NCBI GenBank assembly: GCA_001642005.1
Contig: LWCA01000169.1
Coordinates: forward strand, 1-44,834
Direction: 5' to 3'
Origin: Intoshia linei
Taxonomy: Eukaryota > Orthonectida > Rhopaluridae
Length of the DNA: 44,834 bases
Both the position numbers and the translations under genes were made by a program. This document shows positions 23,499 to 35,000 of this stretch, one piece after another. A model generated the notes under the pieces. That model was not told the DNA's origin. It saw only the letters and a program-made list of their open reading frames with translations, and ran no database searches. Numbering within the stretch: position 1 is the first letter of the stretch; every line of letters begins with the position of its first letter.

Positions 23499-24782
23499 TT
23501 AATTATTAACAACATAGTCGCAAATTTTGAACAAGTTATCGGTAAATATAGAAAATGAAAATTTTTCTTGAACAAGATTAATGCTATTTTTAGAAAATTT
23601 CGAGTAAAGACTATCATTAGTGATTATATCATACATGTATTGAGAAAATTGATGTGGATCATTATCACATAAAAACCCTGTTTCATCATGAACAATCGTT
23701 TCCATTGGCCCTCCACTATTGTGTGCAATCACCGGACACCCAATAGCCATGGCCTCAATAGGAACAATACCAAAATGTTCATATTGTGGGGTATATAAAA
23801 TGCACCTTGACCGTTTATATAAAAATCGTTTCATATTTTCATTAATATTTTTTAGAAAAACAACATTTTCATAAATATCTAATCTGTGCGCCATATCCGT
23901 CAATTCCTTATAATATTCAATATTTTCGGAAAGTCGTTCATCGTAGCCGCCAGCTATAACCAAATGGATATTTTTTTTAATCAACTTGTTGGAAATGAGT
24001 TTATAAAAAGCGGCCAATGCTAATACAATATTTTTCTTTTTTTCAAATCGATTCACACTGGTAATAATGACGTCATCCTGAGAAATTCCAAGTCGTTTTT
24101 CGCAAACATCGGCCTTATATTCATCATAATTTGAAGTACAAGGTACAGGATGCAGAATGACAGCATGTTTGTCGATATCTAACAAGAATTTTTGGGCAAT
24201 TTCGAGAGTATATTTGGAATTTACGATAATAAAGTCTGCTAAATTGGTAGATCGTCTCTCCCACATATTTATGAGTCTACGGTAAATAGCAAAACCATAA
24301 TCAGTATGGAGTTTACAAAGCAGCATATCCGGATAATGGCAATAAAATATTGTTTTGTAATTAAATAATCGTAGTATTGGAATAGCAGATGAAACCTAAT
24401 TGGAATATATTAGTTTACGCGTAGCATAATTTACTTGATCAATAATGACGACATCTACTTTTTTTGTTTCACTGATAATTGGAAAAAAACGATAGAATAA
24501 GTGATTACTTGTTGTTCTGAATAAGGCTATAAATATGCTGATCAGCATTATATGAAAGAATGCCAAAAGTGCATGGAATTTTCCAAATATATGTCTCGGG
24601 AACCAGTTGCAGACGGTAGTAATTTTAAATTTCTTGGTTTCTTCAAAACACCGATTTCTATCATAATGTGCGACAATAAATTCAACTTGCATATTTTTTG
24701 AAACGAGGGCTTTAGCACAATTTATCATTGCCAATTCCGCTCCGCCTATACCCAAATCAGAATGTACAAACGTTACCAACAT
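23499..24782 (-). CDS. ALG2: Alpha-1,3/1,6-mannosyltransferase ALG2
   Basis: Two exons, 24782-24435 and 24395-23499, split by a 39-nt intron after DQ; 414 aa against about 416 in human. ALG2 adds the second and third mannoses to the lipid-linked oligosaccharide on the cytosolic ER face (GDP-mannose donor). Visible: N-terminal HSDLGIGGAELAMINCA, AHYDRNRCF, then VSSAIPILRLF, TIFYCHYPDMLL, NRFEKKKNI, VIAGGYDER, and the GT-B/GT4 catalytic EX7E motif EHFGIVPIE followed by NSGGPMETI and TGFLC. The start is the only ATG before HSDLGIGG. It is head-to-head with MRPL14: 42 nt separate the two start codons. Confidence 0.97.
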
Positions 24783-24824
24783 TTAAATTTTAAATCTTTT
24801 TTGTTGCTGTAGTTCTAAATAACA
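24783..24824. promoter_or_regulatory. Shared 42-nt upstream region of ALG2 and MRPL14
   Basis: All the DNA between the divergent start codons. AT-rich with a T run; no TATA-like element stands out. It must contain both 5' leaders and implies a bidirectional promoter, or promoter elements inside the coding exons. Confidence 0.6.
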
Positions 24825-25609
24825 ATGACTCTTAGTTTATTTATTTTATCGTATGCTCATCGTACGCATTACAAATTTGAGGCATTTTAGGTTTTTTGTT
24901 TCAAAATAATATAAACGTATTGATTTTAGTGTTTCTACTCAGCTTAATCACTTGATGAAATTAACGAGGGTAAATGTGGTAGACAATAGCGTTTTAGGAA
25001 TAAAGGCTAGAAAAATTGGCAGACCTGCAAAAATTATTCAAGTAAAATTTAAAAATAAAAGTTAAACTTTTAATCTTAAAATTTAAGCGCCGTCATAGTG
25101 GGTAATATGGACCTAGAGGATCTGAAAAATTTTATTTGTGATTCTTTGGGATGAAGTATATTTACTGAATGTCCACGTTCATGTGATACACTACGTTCTA
25201 AAAACGTTTTGGGGACTCCCATTTTAAGAGTTAGAAAATAACCTGCTTTTTTTAAAAAATGATATTAAAATCCATTAGTTATACATTACTGTCCGAATTA
25301 AACATCATCAACATAAATAACTAAATCAAGTACAAAATAAAATTATAGGTCTATAAAAAGACAGGAATTGGACTTTTAGGTGATAAAGTTTTATTGGCAA
25401 TCTGCGGAGAAAAAAAAAAGGCGATAATAGTGGGAGTTCGACAAGACCAAAAATTGATGAAACCACGCCACGATACAAACAATGTTGTTTTGATAAATGA
25501 AGACGGGTCACCGATCGGTAACAGAGTAACAGCCCCATTGCCATCATTTTTCAGAAAAGAACCGAGAAAATATTCAAAAATTTTATCAATAGCATCAAAC
25601 ATTGTATAA
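24825..25609 (+). CDS. MRPL14: Mitochondrial large-subunit ribosomal protein L14 (uL14m)
   Basis: Exons 24825-24850, 24930-25041, 25349-25609; introns 79 and 307 nt; 132 aa (human 145). A 26-nt first exon gives MTLSLFILS and joins in phase 2 to VSTQLNHLMKLTRVNVVDNS, matching the N-terminal region of the animal protein including its LTRV.VVDNS core. Then VYKKTGIGLLGDKVLLAI, GEKKKAIIVG, NNVVLINEDGSPIGNRV and the end KYSKILSIASN, all typical. Role: uL14 of the mitochondrial large subunit, near the subunit interface; the short N-terminus would act as targeting sequence. A Met at 24955 is an alternative start, but the upstream exon fits family length and phase. Its stop is 24 nt from the BTF3 stop on the other strand. 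Confidence 0.95.
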
Positions 25610-25613
25610 AATA

Positions 25614-25619
25614 TTTATT
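25614..25619 (-). promoter_or_regulatory. Poly(A) signal of BTF3
   Basis: AATAAA on the minus strand, 14 nt past the BTF3 stop and only 5 nt from the end of the MRPL14 coding exon. The BTF3 mRNA end must therefore run antisense into MRPL14 coding sequence. Confidence 0.6.
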
Positions 25620-25633
25620 ACACCTTATTACAT

Positions 25634-26264
25634 TTAATTTTCTGGGACGTTTTCTATTTTGATCTCTTTGGATAATTCGTTTTGATTTTCGACCGTGTCG
25701 AAATCACCAACCAGTTCTAATCCGATTTTAAAACTGAAAATTAATTAAATTACCTGGAATTTCGTCATCTTCTTCTACATTCTTAGCATCACCTGTAAAT
25801 GAAAATTAAACACAACAAAATAACATACCTAAAACATCCCGCCATATTCTGGCTATATCTGGTCCAAGTTGAGGTATAATTCCAGGTAGCATTTCGGTTA
25901 TGTCTAATATTGAAATATAAAAAAGTACACTATAAAAATACTTTTGTCTATTCCATGTCCGCTGATAATAAACGTATTTGAATTTAAACATCCCTGTACT
26001 TTAGGGTTTTGAAAATTGACCACTGAGCAATCTTTTTTAATAATATTGACTTCTTCAATTCCTGGTATCGTGTTGCAGTTTAATTTTTTCAAGTTTGCTT
26101 GTAATTTTTTATCATCTGTACCTTGGGTTTTGTGACAAACTTTTTTTTTTCTTCTGGCACTACCCTATTTAATAGTATTGAATATAAATGCAAATTATAC
26201 AATATCCAACCTTTCCACCAATTCTAACTTGTTGTTCCAGTATTTTCAATTTTTCGGCGTTCAT
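25634..26264 (-). CDS. BTF3: Nascent polypeptide-associated complex subunit beta (BTF3)
   Basis: Five exons: 26264-26211, 26164-25942, 25903-25829, 25792-25754, 25716-25634; introns 46, 38, 36 and 37 nt; 157 aa (human short form about 162). Opens [18 protein letters not shown], then the basic ribosome-binding [19 protein letters not shown], the NAC-domain core [23 protein letters not shown] and ISGHG, then [13 protein letters not shown], and an acidic tail with EEDDEIPELVGDFD. NAC-beta sits at the ribosomal exit tunnel with NAC-alpha and controls targeting of nascent chains. All exon joins keep phase. An earlier acceptor in the last intron would leave only 20 nt and put a stop in frame, so the AG at 25718-25717 is used. 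Confidence 0.97.
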
Positions 26265-26407
26265 TATGTCAATTTGTGATAAAATCAAGTACAGAGAACG
26301 ATATATGAAATATGTAAAATGTTATGACAATTGTATAGTGATAATAAAGGTGTAAATATAAAATGAATTTTAATTTATAAAATTTATTTACACATTTTTT
26401 ATTTTTT

Positions 26408-28304
26408 CTAACAAATTTTGGACACTTTTGACTTGTGTCTGTTTGAATACCGATAGCTACATTTCAAAGTATAACTTTTGGTATTACTGATTGTTGATTT
26501 GGAGCTTCGATCGCCTTTTGGTATCGATTCAGTGTCCGAATGAGAGGGACTGATTAAGTAAAATTGGTCTAAATTCTGTTATTTTTTAACGATCAACTTG
26601 TACCTAGTATAGGTTCAAAGCATTTTTGGTGGACTTTATTGTTTTTAATTTTGTAGATGGAATTGTACACGTTTGTGTGTTTGCGTAGTAAGGATTGATT
26701 GGATCTCAGGATATGTAATTGGTTAATAACTTTTCTTCTGTATTTTATGTTATTTTTTACATTTATATTATACCTCAAAATTTCTCGTTCGGGCCAATTT
26801 TCGCAGCTAAAATTTAAATCTCTTTTATTGTCCAAGTTTATATTTTTGTAATTATTCATCAATTTTTTTAATCTCATGAAATTTTTCTAATTACACAAAA
26901 ATTAATTAATTTTATTTTTAAAATTACTAAAACTAGAACTTGCATTTGAGATAACGTTTCTATATTGTACAGTTGTAAGGGCTAAATTTAAATTTTAAAA
27001 AAGGATGGAAATATTTACCTCTGAATCGGTTTTTTTTATTGATATTTGTCTAATTGAGCTTTTCGCTTCTAAAAATTTTACAAAATTCATTTAATTGTTA
27101 AAAGACCTTTGTTTATGTTGAGTTTTGGTTTCAAATTTTTCATGTAATCCAAATTTATCATATTTTTACTGGTTTGATTGTTTGCCGGAAATTGTATATT
27201 TAATATTTTCTTATTTTTGTATTTATTTTGGTTTAAATTTTCACATTTATTTTTTTTAGGAATTTTATTCATGCGCGTGTGTTTTGGGTCCACGTCAGAT
27301 TCTACAACTGGGTTGACAAAAAAGGGGTTTATTAATTCCAAATTGAGTGTGCTTAATTTCATTTTATCTACAGATTCTGTTAAATCGATTGATTTGTTTA
27401 AATATACACCCAGCATTGTATTTATCCTTTTAAATTTTTCATAATTTATTAATTTTGATCTCTTAACAATTTGCGCTTTCTCGGACTCTACTATTTTTTT
27501 ACCCAATTGTAATTTGATGTAATTCATTATGTTGATTTTCGACATGTCGTTTTGTTCAATATTATTTATTTCTGTTTTTTCGTTTTTTAATTTTAGAATA
27601 TTCATTTCTTTAAATTTAACATCATGGTCATTTTGTTCTTTCTGGGTAGTTTTCCATTTATTAATATTATCCATTTTATGTTTTAGATTGTGGTAAATTC
27701 TGTCCATACTTTTTAACTTCAAATTTGCTGAATTTTCTTCTTTGTTGTTCATTATGGACTTTGCGTTTACACTCAATATACTCGCAGCTTTTACAATCAT
27801 GTTTTTATTAAATATTTCGGAATTCTGTTTTGTTTGGTTTTGATTTGCTTTTGGTTGAGAATATTGATTTAACCTTGATGGTTTAATTTTTTTAATCATA
27901 TTTTCATTTACAATAAAACTTTGCAAATCTTGTGATTTCATTGGAATTGCTAATAATGGTGGTATCAAGGGTTTGTCTTTTGTTTCAGTGTCTACTTTCT
28001 TTTTAAATATAAATGTTTCAACGCTAGATTCTTTTTCTGTTGATTCTGTGTACACTGGCAAGTTTACGGTTTTAATTTCAGAAATAGTGGGAGGTTTTAT
28101 AAATTGTACAGATTTTTTTGATTTGGCAGATTCTACTAATTTACTGTGAATTGTTTCCGGTGTGCTACTGTGATCAGAATAAAGTTTTTCGTCTTCTGTG
28201 ACAATTAGAGTAGTTTCTTTATCAATCCAACTAATCGCTGAAATGTGTTCTTCATTGATTGCATCTATCGAGTCCATCATTACATCGACGTTAGATTCTT
28301 CCAT
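26408..28304 (-). CDS. Unrecognised basic, mostly disordered protein, 563 aa
   Basis: Exons 28304-27107, 27068-27019, 26886-26604, 26568-26408; introns 38, 132 and 35 nt; phases agree. The ATG at 28304 is preceded by AT-rich non-coding sequence and the stop is followed by AATAAA-type signals. The protein starts acidic (MEESNVDVMMDSIDAINEEH) and becomes rich in Lys, Asn, Ser and Ile. Near residue 65 is KKSVQFIKPP; KSVQF fits the RVxF docking motif for protein phosphatase 1. The middle is likely helical or coiled (many KxxxN/E runs), and the third exon holds ENWPEREILRYN. I recognise no domain. It could be a PP1-docking scaffold or simply lineage-specific; the motif alone is weak. It lies 143 nt upstream of BTF3 on the same strand. 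Confidence 0.75.
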
Positions 28305-28587
28305 TTCTTTAATAACTAAATATTGTCAATTATAAACTTAATTTAATTTGTTTAATGATAAACGATTTTAATCTATGAATTAATTACATTTTATCCATTC
28401 TCATTCAATTAAAAAAAAATTAATTATCTTTTACGAAAAAAACCAATTTTGGTCGTTATATCGACTTAGGTGGTCAAAATTATGTCATAAACGCTTTCCG
28501 AATAATGTGGTAAAATTTTGTCACAAGATTTGGCTTTAACGATCCCTAGTTTAGTTTTAAAAGTAATGGGGTTGTTTATATAAAAAT

Positions 28588-30931
28588 TTAGCTACCATGT
28601 GGTGTATTCGCTACAAGTAAACTCATTGAGAAATTTTCGTTATATTTAGCTATAATTATTTCTTTTGTACATTCGTGCGACACTTCAACCTAAAATCAAT
28701 TACAGTCAAATAAAATACAAAATAACGGGAAATTGGTTGATATTATCTCAAATCAATCTTGGTCGAAATCGAAAGATGAAATCGGCGAAGAAGAAAAATG
28801 AAAAAGGAATTTTAAGGCGACTTAATTAATATTGATTTACACCAGGGGTCGGCAACCTTTTGTGTCTCGTGGTCCACTTTTTATATCAAAAAATTCTTTG
28901 GTCTTCGCTTTTGAAAAATTTACACATGATACATTTTAATTTTAACTGAAAAGAAACGGTTCTAGTATATTCAACAACATAATATCCGGGCGATCTGAAA
29001 ATTCAGAATTAAAATGATTATAATAATTAATTTTTTTTTACTATTAATAGTTATTACTATAATTATAGTTATAGTATAGTTATTATAGAAAGTGTTTAAA
29101 AATTTAAAATTAAATAATTTACATATTTACTCAAAGTACCATAAAAAGTATTCTGTGGGCCACTGATTGCCGACCCCTGATTTAGATGCTAAATGAAAAA
29201 ATTCTTAACTATTTCAGTCAAATTAAAATTTAATTCAATTTATTGTAACTCATAAACGTTATTTTTATGGACATGTGAAAGAGAATTTACTTATGTAATA
29301 CAGGCTAATTCCTCATTAGCGGAATAATTGTTTTTGAAAAAAATCTTATTCCGTTAACGGAATTTTATATAAATTATAATACATTAAAGCAGTGGTTCCA
29401 GATTGAGATTCAAAATTATATACCTGGGCTCCGTGAGATTCAAATAAAATAAAGAAAAATTTTATAAATATTTGTTTATTTTAATAGGATAATTTTTAAT
29501 ATTTATTACAGAGTTTCTAGATGTTGATTATCCCAAAGCCTAGACGACCGATACATTATTATTTCAAAAATCTCACTTTTATCCCACCATTAATAAAATT
29601 AAATAAAAAATACGATTTCTAACCTTCAGGGAAAAATTGACTTTTACCGATATTTTTTAGAAAAATCTGATTTGACAAACCTTATGAAAAAAATCCACTT
29701 AATCAAACCACAAAATAAAAAATACAAATTTACCAACCCTTAATATCCTTTTTCCATCATTTTTTTAAGAAAACGATTTTATTAAATCCTATGATGAAAA
29801 ACCTTTAATTTTTTCGTCAATGTTTTATATTTCATATTTCCCTTGGGGTCTAAAAAAATAAAAGAATTTTTTCTGTTAAATATGAATTAGCCTGTACTAT
29901 ATTATTATAGTATAAATTGATAATATTTTATTATTAATAGTAATTAAAAACTCTCAGTAAAGTGACCTCCAGAAAATTGCCACCTCTTTTCAAAAGTAAT
30001 CAAAAAAATATAGATATATAAGACAAATTTAATAATAATTTTGGGAATTGGCAACTGGTAGCCAACTTCTGTTTTAGTGGGTAGGTAAACATGTTTATTA
30101 AATATTTAAAAACCTTAGAGTCGATGATACTTAGCGCCATGTCAAGAATCTTGACTCGAGATGAAATATAAATTAAATGTTTGTTTTGAAAAATCATTAT
30201 TTATCTCATCGTTTTTTAAATCCCGGTCCATAAAATAATTGTGAAAAATGTTTTACTAATTAAAAGTTAATTAATTACATTTTTTATCATTTTTTTTAAT
30301 GTTGCCTAGTAATTTCGTTTTAATGATCCGCGATAATTTTTATAATATATTGCCGGGCCGCCAATAATAATTGTGAAAAAAGTGTGGGATCCCGGATATA
30401 CACATTTGATCATAATACGTATACTTATTCATGATCAATTTTTCATTTGATTTTTTATAAGTTTGATCATATATTGTAAAATCTGTATAATCTATCGGAA
30501 AATACAAATAATTATGTGTATTTACATACATTGTATATTTTATACTACAAATAATTATAATTCAACACATAATTGTAAACATACTGCTCTTTTATACTGA
30601 AAACGACACAAATATTATAATTATACTGTTATACATTGTGTTACTCACTGTCTTAAATTCGAATGTGTCTATCAGACCAGTTAATTACAATTTAACAAAT
30701 TATGATTAAGAAATTTAATTAATATTAAAATTACCTCATTTTCGGTGTATTTATCCGAATTTATTAAAAAATTGTCCAAAGTTTTTGCAGCAGAATCATC
30801 CTTTATAACTAAAAAGTTTTTTGGTACCTGTGAATTGACAACACTGTTCTACATAATTGTATAGTTTATAAATAAAATATAACCTTAGTTTTAAAGTTTC
30901 CCAAAGAATTTTTGGGTTTATCAGATTTCAT
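28588..30931 (-). CDS. Possible small three-exon gene, 87 aa, unknown
   Basis: Exons 30931-30884, 30848-30735, 28689-28588. All joins are in phase 0 with GT-AG signals (35 and 2045 nt introns). It reads MKSDKPKNSLGNFKTK, a middle with FLVIKDDSAAKTLDNFL, and a last exon VEVSHECTKEIIIAKY ending ANTPHGS. Base composition of the exons is richer than the surrounding DNA, which supports coding. No family recognised; no membrane segment or signal peptide. It could also be the 3' part of a longer gene if the ATG used here is internal. The long intron is filled with transposon remains. Confidence 0.45.
28843..29179. mobile_element. hAT-like MITE, 337 bp
   Basis: Terminal inverted repeats CAGGGGTCGGCAACC and (inverted) CAGGGGTCGGCAATC. 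Flanks atttacac and atttagat agree at 6 of 8 bases, a decayed target duplication. No coding sequence. Inserted in the long intron of the 87-aa candidate gene. Confidence 0.85.
29390..29870. repeat. Dispersed repeat family C copy
   Basis: Begins CAGTGGTTCCAGATT and continues with blocks shared in order with 38019-38541 (atatttattacag, tctaga(t/c)gaccg, acattattatttcaaaaatc, cttttaccgata, tgttttatatttcatatttccctt). The second half is also found at 16930-17170. Confidence 0.75.
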
Positions 30932-32042
30932 GCAATCCAAGGTTTGTAAAAATAAAAATACATATATAGGCCATGAATAAATAGAAAACATTTATTTATA
31001 ATTTATAGTACAAATGTAGAATTAGTTCATATCTGAATAATTAATTATGGTAAATCTACAATATAACACACATTTTATTTTCAATTTGTCAATCACATAT
31101 CCACAATACAATTATAGTTGGTATTCACTTGTAGTTATTCGAAAAGTAATCAATAAAAAATTAAATAAATTGATTACAGAATATTCATAAAAATTGTTAT
31201 AATATGCGTCAACAAGAAGGCGGCATGTCACTTATTTCGGATATTAAAATTATTACGAGTGGAGCTAATAAATTACCTTAAAACAAGTGTATCACGATTT
31301 CGGAAAAAATTAGACAATTTACATTTGACATCCTTACTGATATAATATCCTTTGTAATATTTGTTTTGTGTTATCATTTATTTCAATAACTACCAGTCTT
31401 AGAATATTATAAAGTCCACATTCCAATTACAGTTATTTCCGGTGAATTATTATAATTATATATATAAGTAAGGATTCTGTTTAATAAATTAAAAAAGTGT
31501 GATAACAATTTTTTTTAAAATTCTTTACAAAAATGTTAACAAAAAAAATTAAGATGGAATAATTCACTTTAAATTAAAAAGTAATGTGATATGACGGTTT
31601 CACCTGAAACAAGTTTGGGAACCACTCCCTTAAATGATTGATAATAGTGAATAGTAGGATTTTTAAGTTAGATTTTTTTGGTATAATAAAAATGTGCCCT
31701 CGGCAGAGCTAGGTGCTGTTTGTACGTAGTACATAACAATCAACCTAGTCATTTTATATTTAATGATTATTTTTGTACAATGTTTTTATAGAACAAGTCA
31801 TCCTTAACTAAAAATAAAAAAATTTAATGCGACGGAAATATGCATTTTGAATCTATCGATTTTCGCATTTTTTTGACAATTTGAATGGTTTTGACATAAT
31901 GAATACTTTATACTGTCAGTGAATATAATAATGCATTTATTGATATTTATCAAAGATTTCATTAAAAATATTCGTTGCGTAATATATATTGTTCCAATAC
32001 AAATTTTTTACATTGTACTTAAACATTTTATTTCAATCTTTT
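30932..32042. other. Non-coding stretch between the 87-aa gene and MRPS35
   Basis: No exon with family support. Its right part (31376-31780) is a dispersed repeat; the remainder is AT-rich with nothing recognisable. Confidence 0.55.
31376..31780 (+). repeat. Dispersed repeat family A/B copy
   Basis: Shares with the inverted copy at 1380-1850 the blocks cagtcttagaatattataaagtcc, ttccggtga, tcacctgaaacaagtttgggaaccact, tagtgaatagtaggattttta and gtacgtagtacataac, in the same order. Confidence 0.75.
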
Positions 32043-35000
32043 TTATTTATTTTTACAATACAGCAAATTCATTGTAGCTATTTTGTATTCTTGCATTGTA
32101 TCATCATTTAAATTGTCTCGTATACTTTGTGATGCATTTTGATAACTTTTCAACATTTTATCCTAAATCAGAGTTTATATTATACACGTTATTTATTTAC
32201 TTTTTCTGTCTTACTGGTATCCAAATTATCAATATATTTTTCTATGATATTTTTTGATTTTGTCAATTCCCATTTATATTCCAATTCGTCATCCTCAGAT
32301 TTTAATTTTTCAAACGGTGCAAGCTTATGAGATTCGCGAATTAAAACATTCATCAAATATATTAAATAATCATAATTTTGTTTTTTTGTTGGGCATCTAA
32401 ATGTACATTAATCATTTTATAAAATTTTAGCATTTAATGCCTGTCACGGTTAAGCTAGTAAGAACGGATACAATATATTTTAATTCTATAAATCGCAAAA
32501 ATAAATATACAAACACTTCTATTTTTTTGTTGGTTGATTTCATTTTTAAAAAAAGGGGAAATTGGGTTTGTGATAATGAAGGATTCAATTTTAGGAAATA
32601 AAACTTAGATATAAACATCACCTGCGAAAAATTGTATTAGAAATTGGTTTTATTCAATTCTACAACTGTTAATTTTTTAACATGTGTGTAAATAAACAAT
32701 AACACACACAGACAATCAATTTTATATATATTATATACATACATACAATCATACACAAACACATACATATCAATGTAATTAAAGGATATTCATGTATTAC
32801 ATGACCAATGGTAATTATATTAATTATATAGTCATTGACCATGTTTGATTATTATTTACATTATTATAGACGTTCTCTATTTATATAGTCATGTTTGTAT
32901 TTGATATTATTATATATATTACATATCTATCATTTAGGAAAAATTATAAAATATGTTACTGTGTATGCGACCCAAAAAAAATAGAAATAGGACTAATTTT
33001 TCATTTAAGTTAAAAAAAAACTGCTGTTTTTTGCAACTAATTTTTTTTAATAAAATCGTAAAAATGGTTTCTTTGGAATCGTCGCATCACTAGTAAATGC
33101 CCATAAATTGGGAATAACTAAAACTGGTTTAAAATATTAGAATTTGCCCTCACAATGTCAATATAATGTTAATATACATATGTCATTAAGATATAAACGT
33201 CTATAACGTATGTAAATCTAACATTTACCTATCAGAAAAAAGAGAAACAGTATCATTATCTTTATTATATCTTTGTCCAAGTAAATATATTATTTTGTCT
33301 CTGGCACTCTGATTAAAAGAAAGAGAATGTAATTTGAACTAAAATAAATAGAAAAAAATATCTTAGAGAATATCTAAACCTGTACGGAAACATTACTAGA
33401 TTTATCATGTCTTATGGAAGGGCTGGAATGACAAAAATTGGAGTAAGAAACTTTGACAGGAAAATGTTTTTCTATGGCATCATCTGACAACCCTTTTGGC
33501 CAGGGAGTACAAAACTTTTTAAGCAATTTACATTGAGAATCAACATGTCGTGGTGTCAAATGTAAAAAGTTTTGTACTTTTAAAATTTCAGCATTAGCGT
33601 ATTTATTTGGAGGTATGTTTAATTTTGTATTCTAAAATGCAAAATTACATAAAATATAAAAAGTACACAATCAAATCAGTTATTTACAAGTGTGGTTTTC
33701 CAGGACCCTGAGGTATCACAACCAGGGATTGGAAATAATTGATTGGAATCAATTATTTTGTACAAATTAATTAATTGAAAAATAATTATTGAACAAACAA
33801 TTAATTTTATTTTCAATAATTTTTATCAATTAATTCCAATCCCTGATCACAACTGTGAATCTGGGGCGTGTGAAGAAATTAGTTTTTTTGTGGTCGCTTT
33901 CGAAATTGTTGATAATTAACGTTGATATGACTTTTTTAAAATACACAATAATGGACAAGAAAAATAAAATAATTGGCAATGTTTATACATTAAATCGACT
34001 ATATTTTCGGGTTCTCTGGTAGGGTATTACGTTGTGGTGTCAAATTTTAAAAAGTTCCCACACATCAGGTTATGCTGTATAACAGTGGTTTTCAACCGGG
34101 GGTCGTGAGAATTTGAACACAGTATAAAATATAAATAAAACTAAATATGCTTTTTTAATATTTTCATTTATGTGAATTGATAAGATGTTTGGAGTATATA
34201 GAAAATTTTAGGGTCGCGAAAATTTTTTATGTTTATAAGGGGGGTCGCGAACACAAAAAGGTTGAAAACCACTACTGTATAATATATTTGAGAAACGCAA
34301 TAATTTAAATGTCATCACGAGAAAAATTAAAAAATTAAATTTTTTATTAAATATACACAGCTATATTTAACATTTATATATATTAAAGTACATATCAAAC
34401 GTTTTCAAATATATTTATTTTATTTTATTTATTATACACATTTTCATCTATAATATAACTGAAATTTTGAAATATGCTAAAAATAATATCTTTAATCCTT
34501 ATTCTATCTATTGTCGATGGGTACAAAAGTACAGACTCTTTTACATCTCTCGACTATATGTGGTTTGCAAAACAGTTAATGATGTATAACAACCAATACC
34601 TAGTACATGATACACGAAAACTAGTGATATTGAATATTCTTGTTGACAGTTATGTTCATCTATTTATTGTGTTAGCACTTACGGTAATAATAGAAGCTAC
34701 ACTTAATTTTTATATATACAATTACAAAGCGTGTGTGATAAGCACATTAATTACATTACTATTACAAAACAGTTTATTATATCCACAATTTTCTTTGAAA
34801 CAATATGATTTTGATGTGCATTTGTTTTCAAAAACTGATACTGCCCATTATAGGAACTTAAAACGTATATTTATGATATTAGTGAGCTTAGTTAAAAAGA
34901 CTACGGATATTCAGATTGTGATAAAAATATTAACTTGGTATAGAATGGATACTGTTGAAAAATTCTTCAACCAAAAAATTATAATTTTACTAAATATTTC

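Noticed and set aside
23499-24782. ALG2 and ALG7 in one window taken as a glycosylation gene cluster
   Set aside because: They are about 19 kb apart with teneurin between them and no shared arrangement; probably coincidence.
25717-25753. A 20-nt intron in BTF3 using the first AG (25735-25734)
   Set aside because: It gives an in-frame stop; the next AG (25718-25717) restores the conserved EIPELVGDFD end with a 37-nt intron.
28735-28830. Less AT-rich plus-strand stretch reading SWSKSKDEIGEEEK or MKSAKKKNEKG
   Set aside because: No partner exons or clear splice sites; too short to support.
32427-32626. Minus-strand 64-codon frame (FLKLNPSLSQTQFPLF) with acceptor-like and donor-like ends
   Set aside because: MRPS35 exons 33229 and 32396 join directly in phase through the conserved DRCPTKKQNYDY, so this lies inside an intron.
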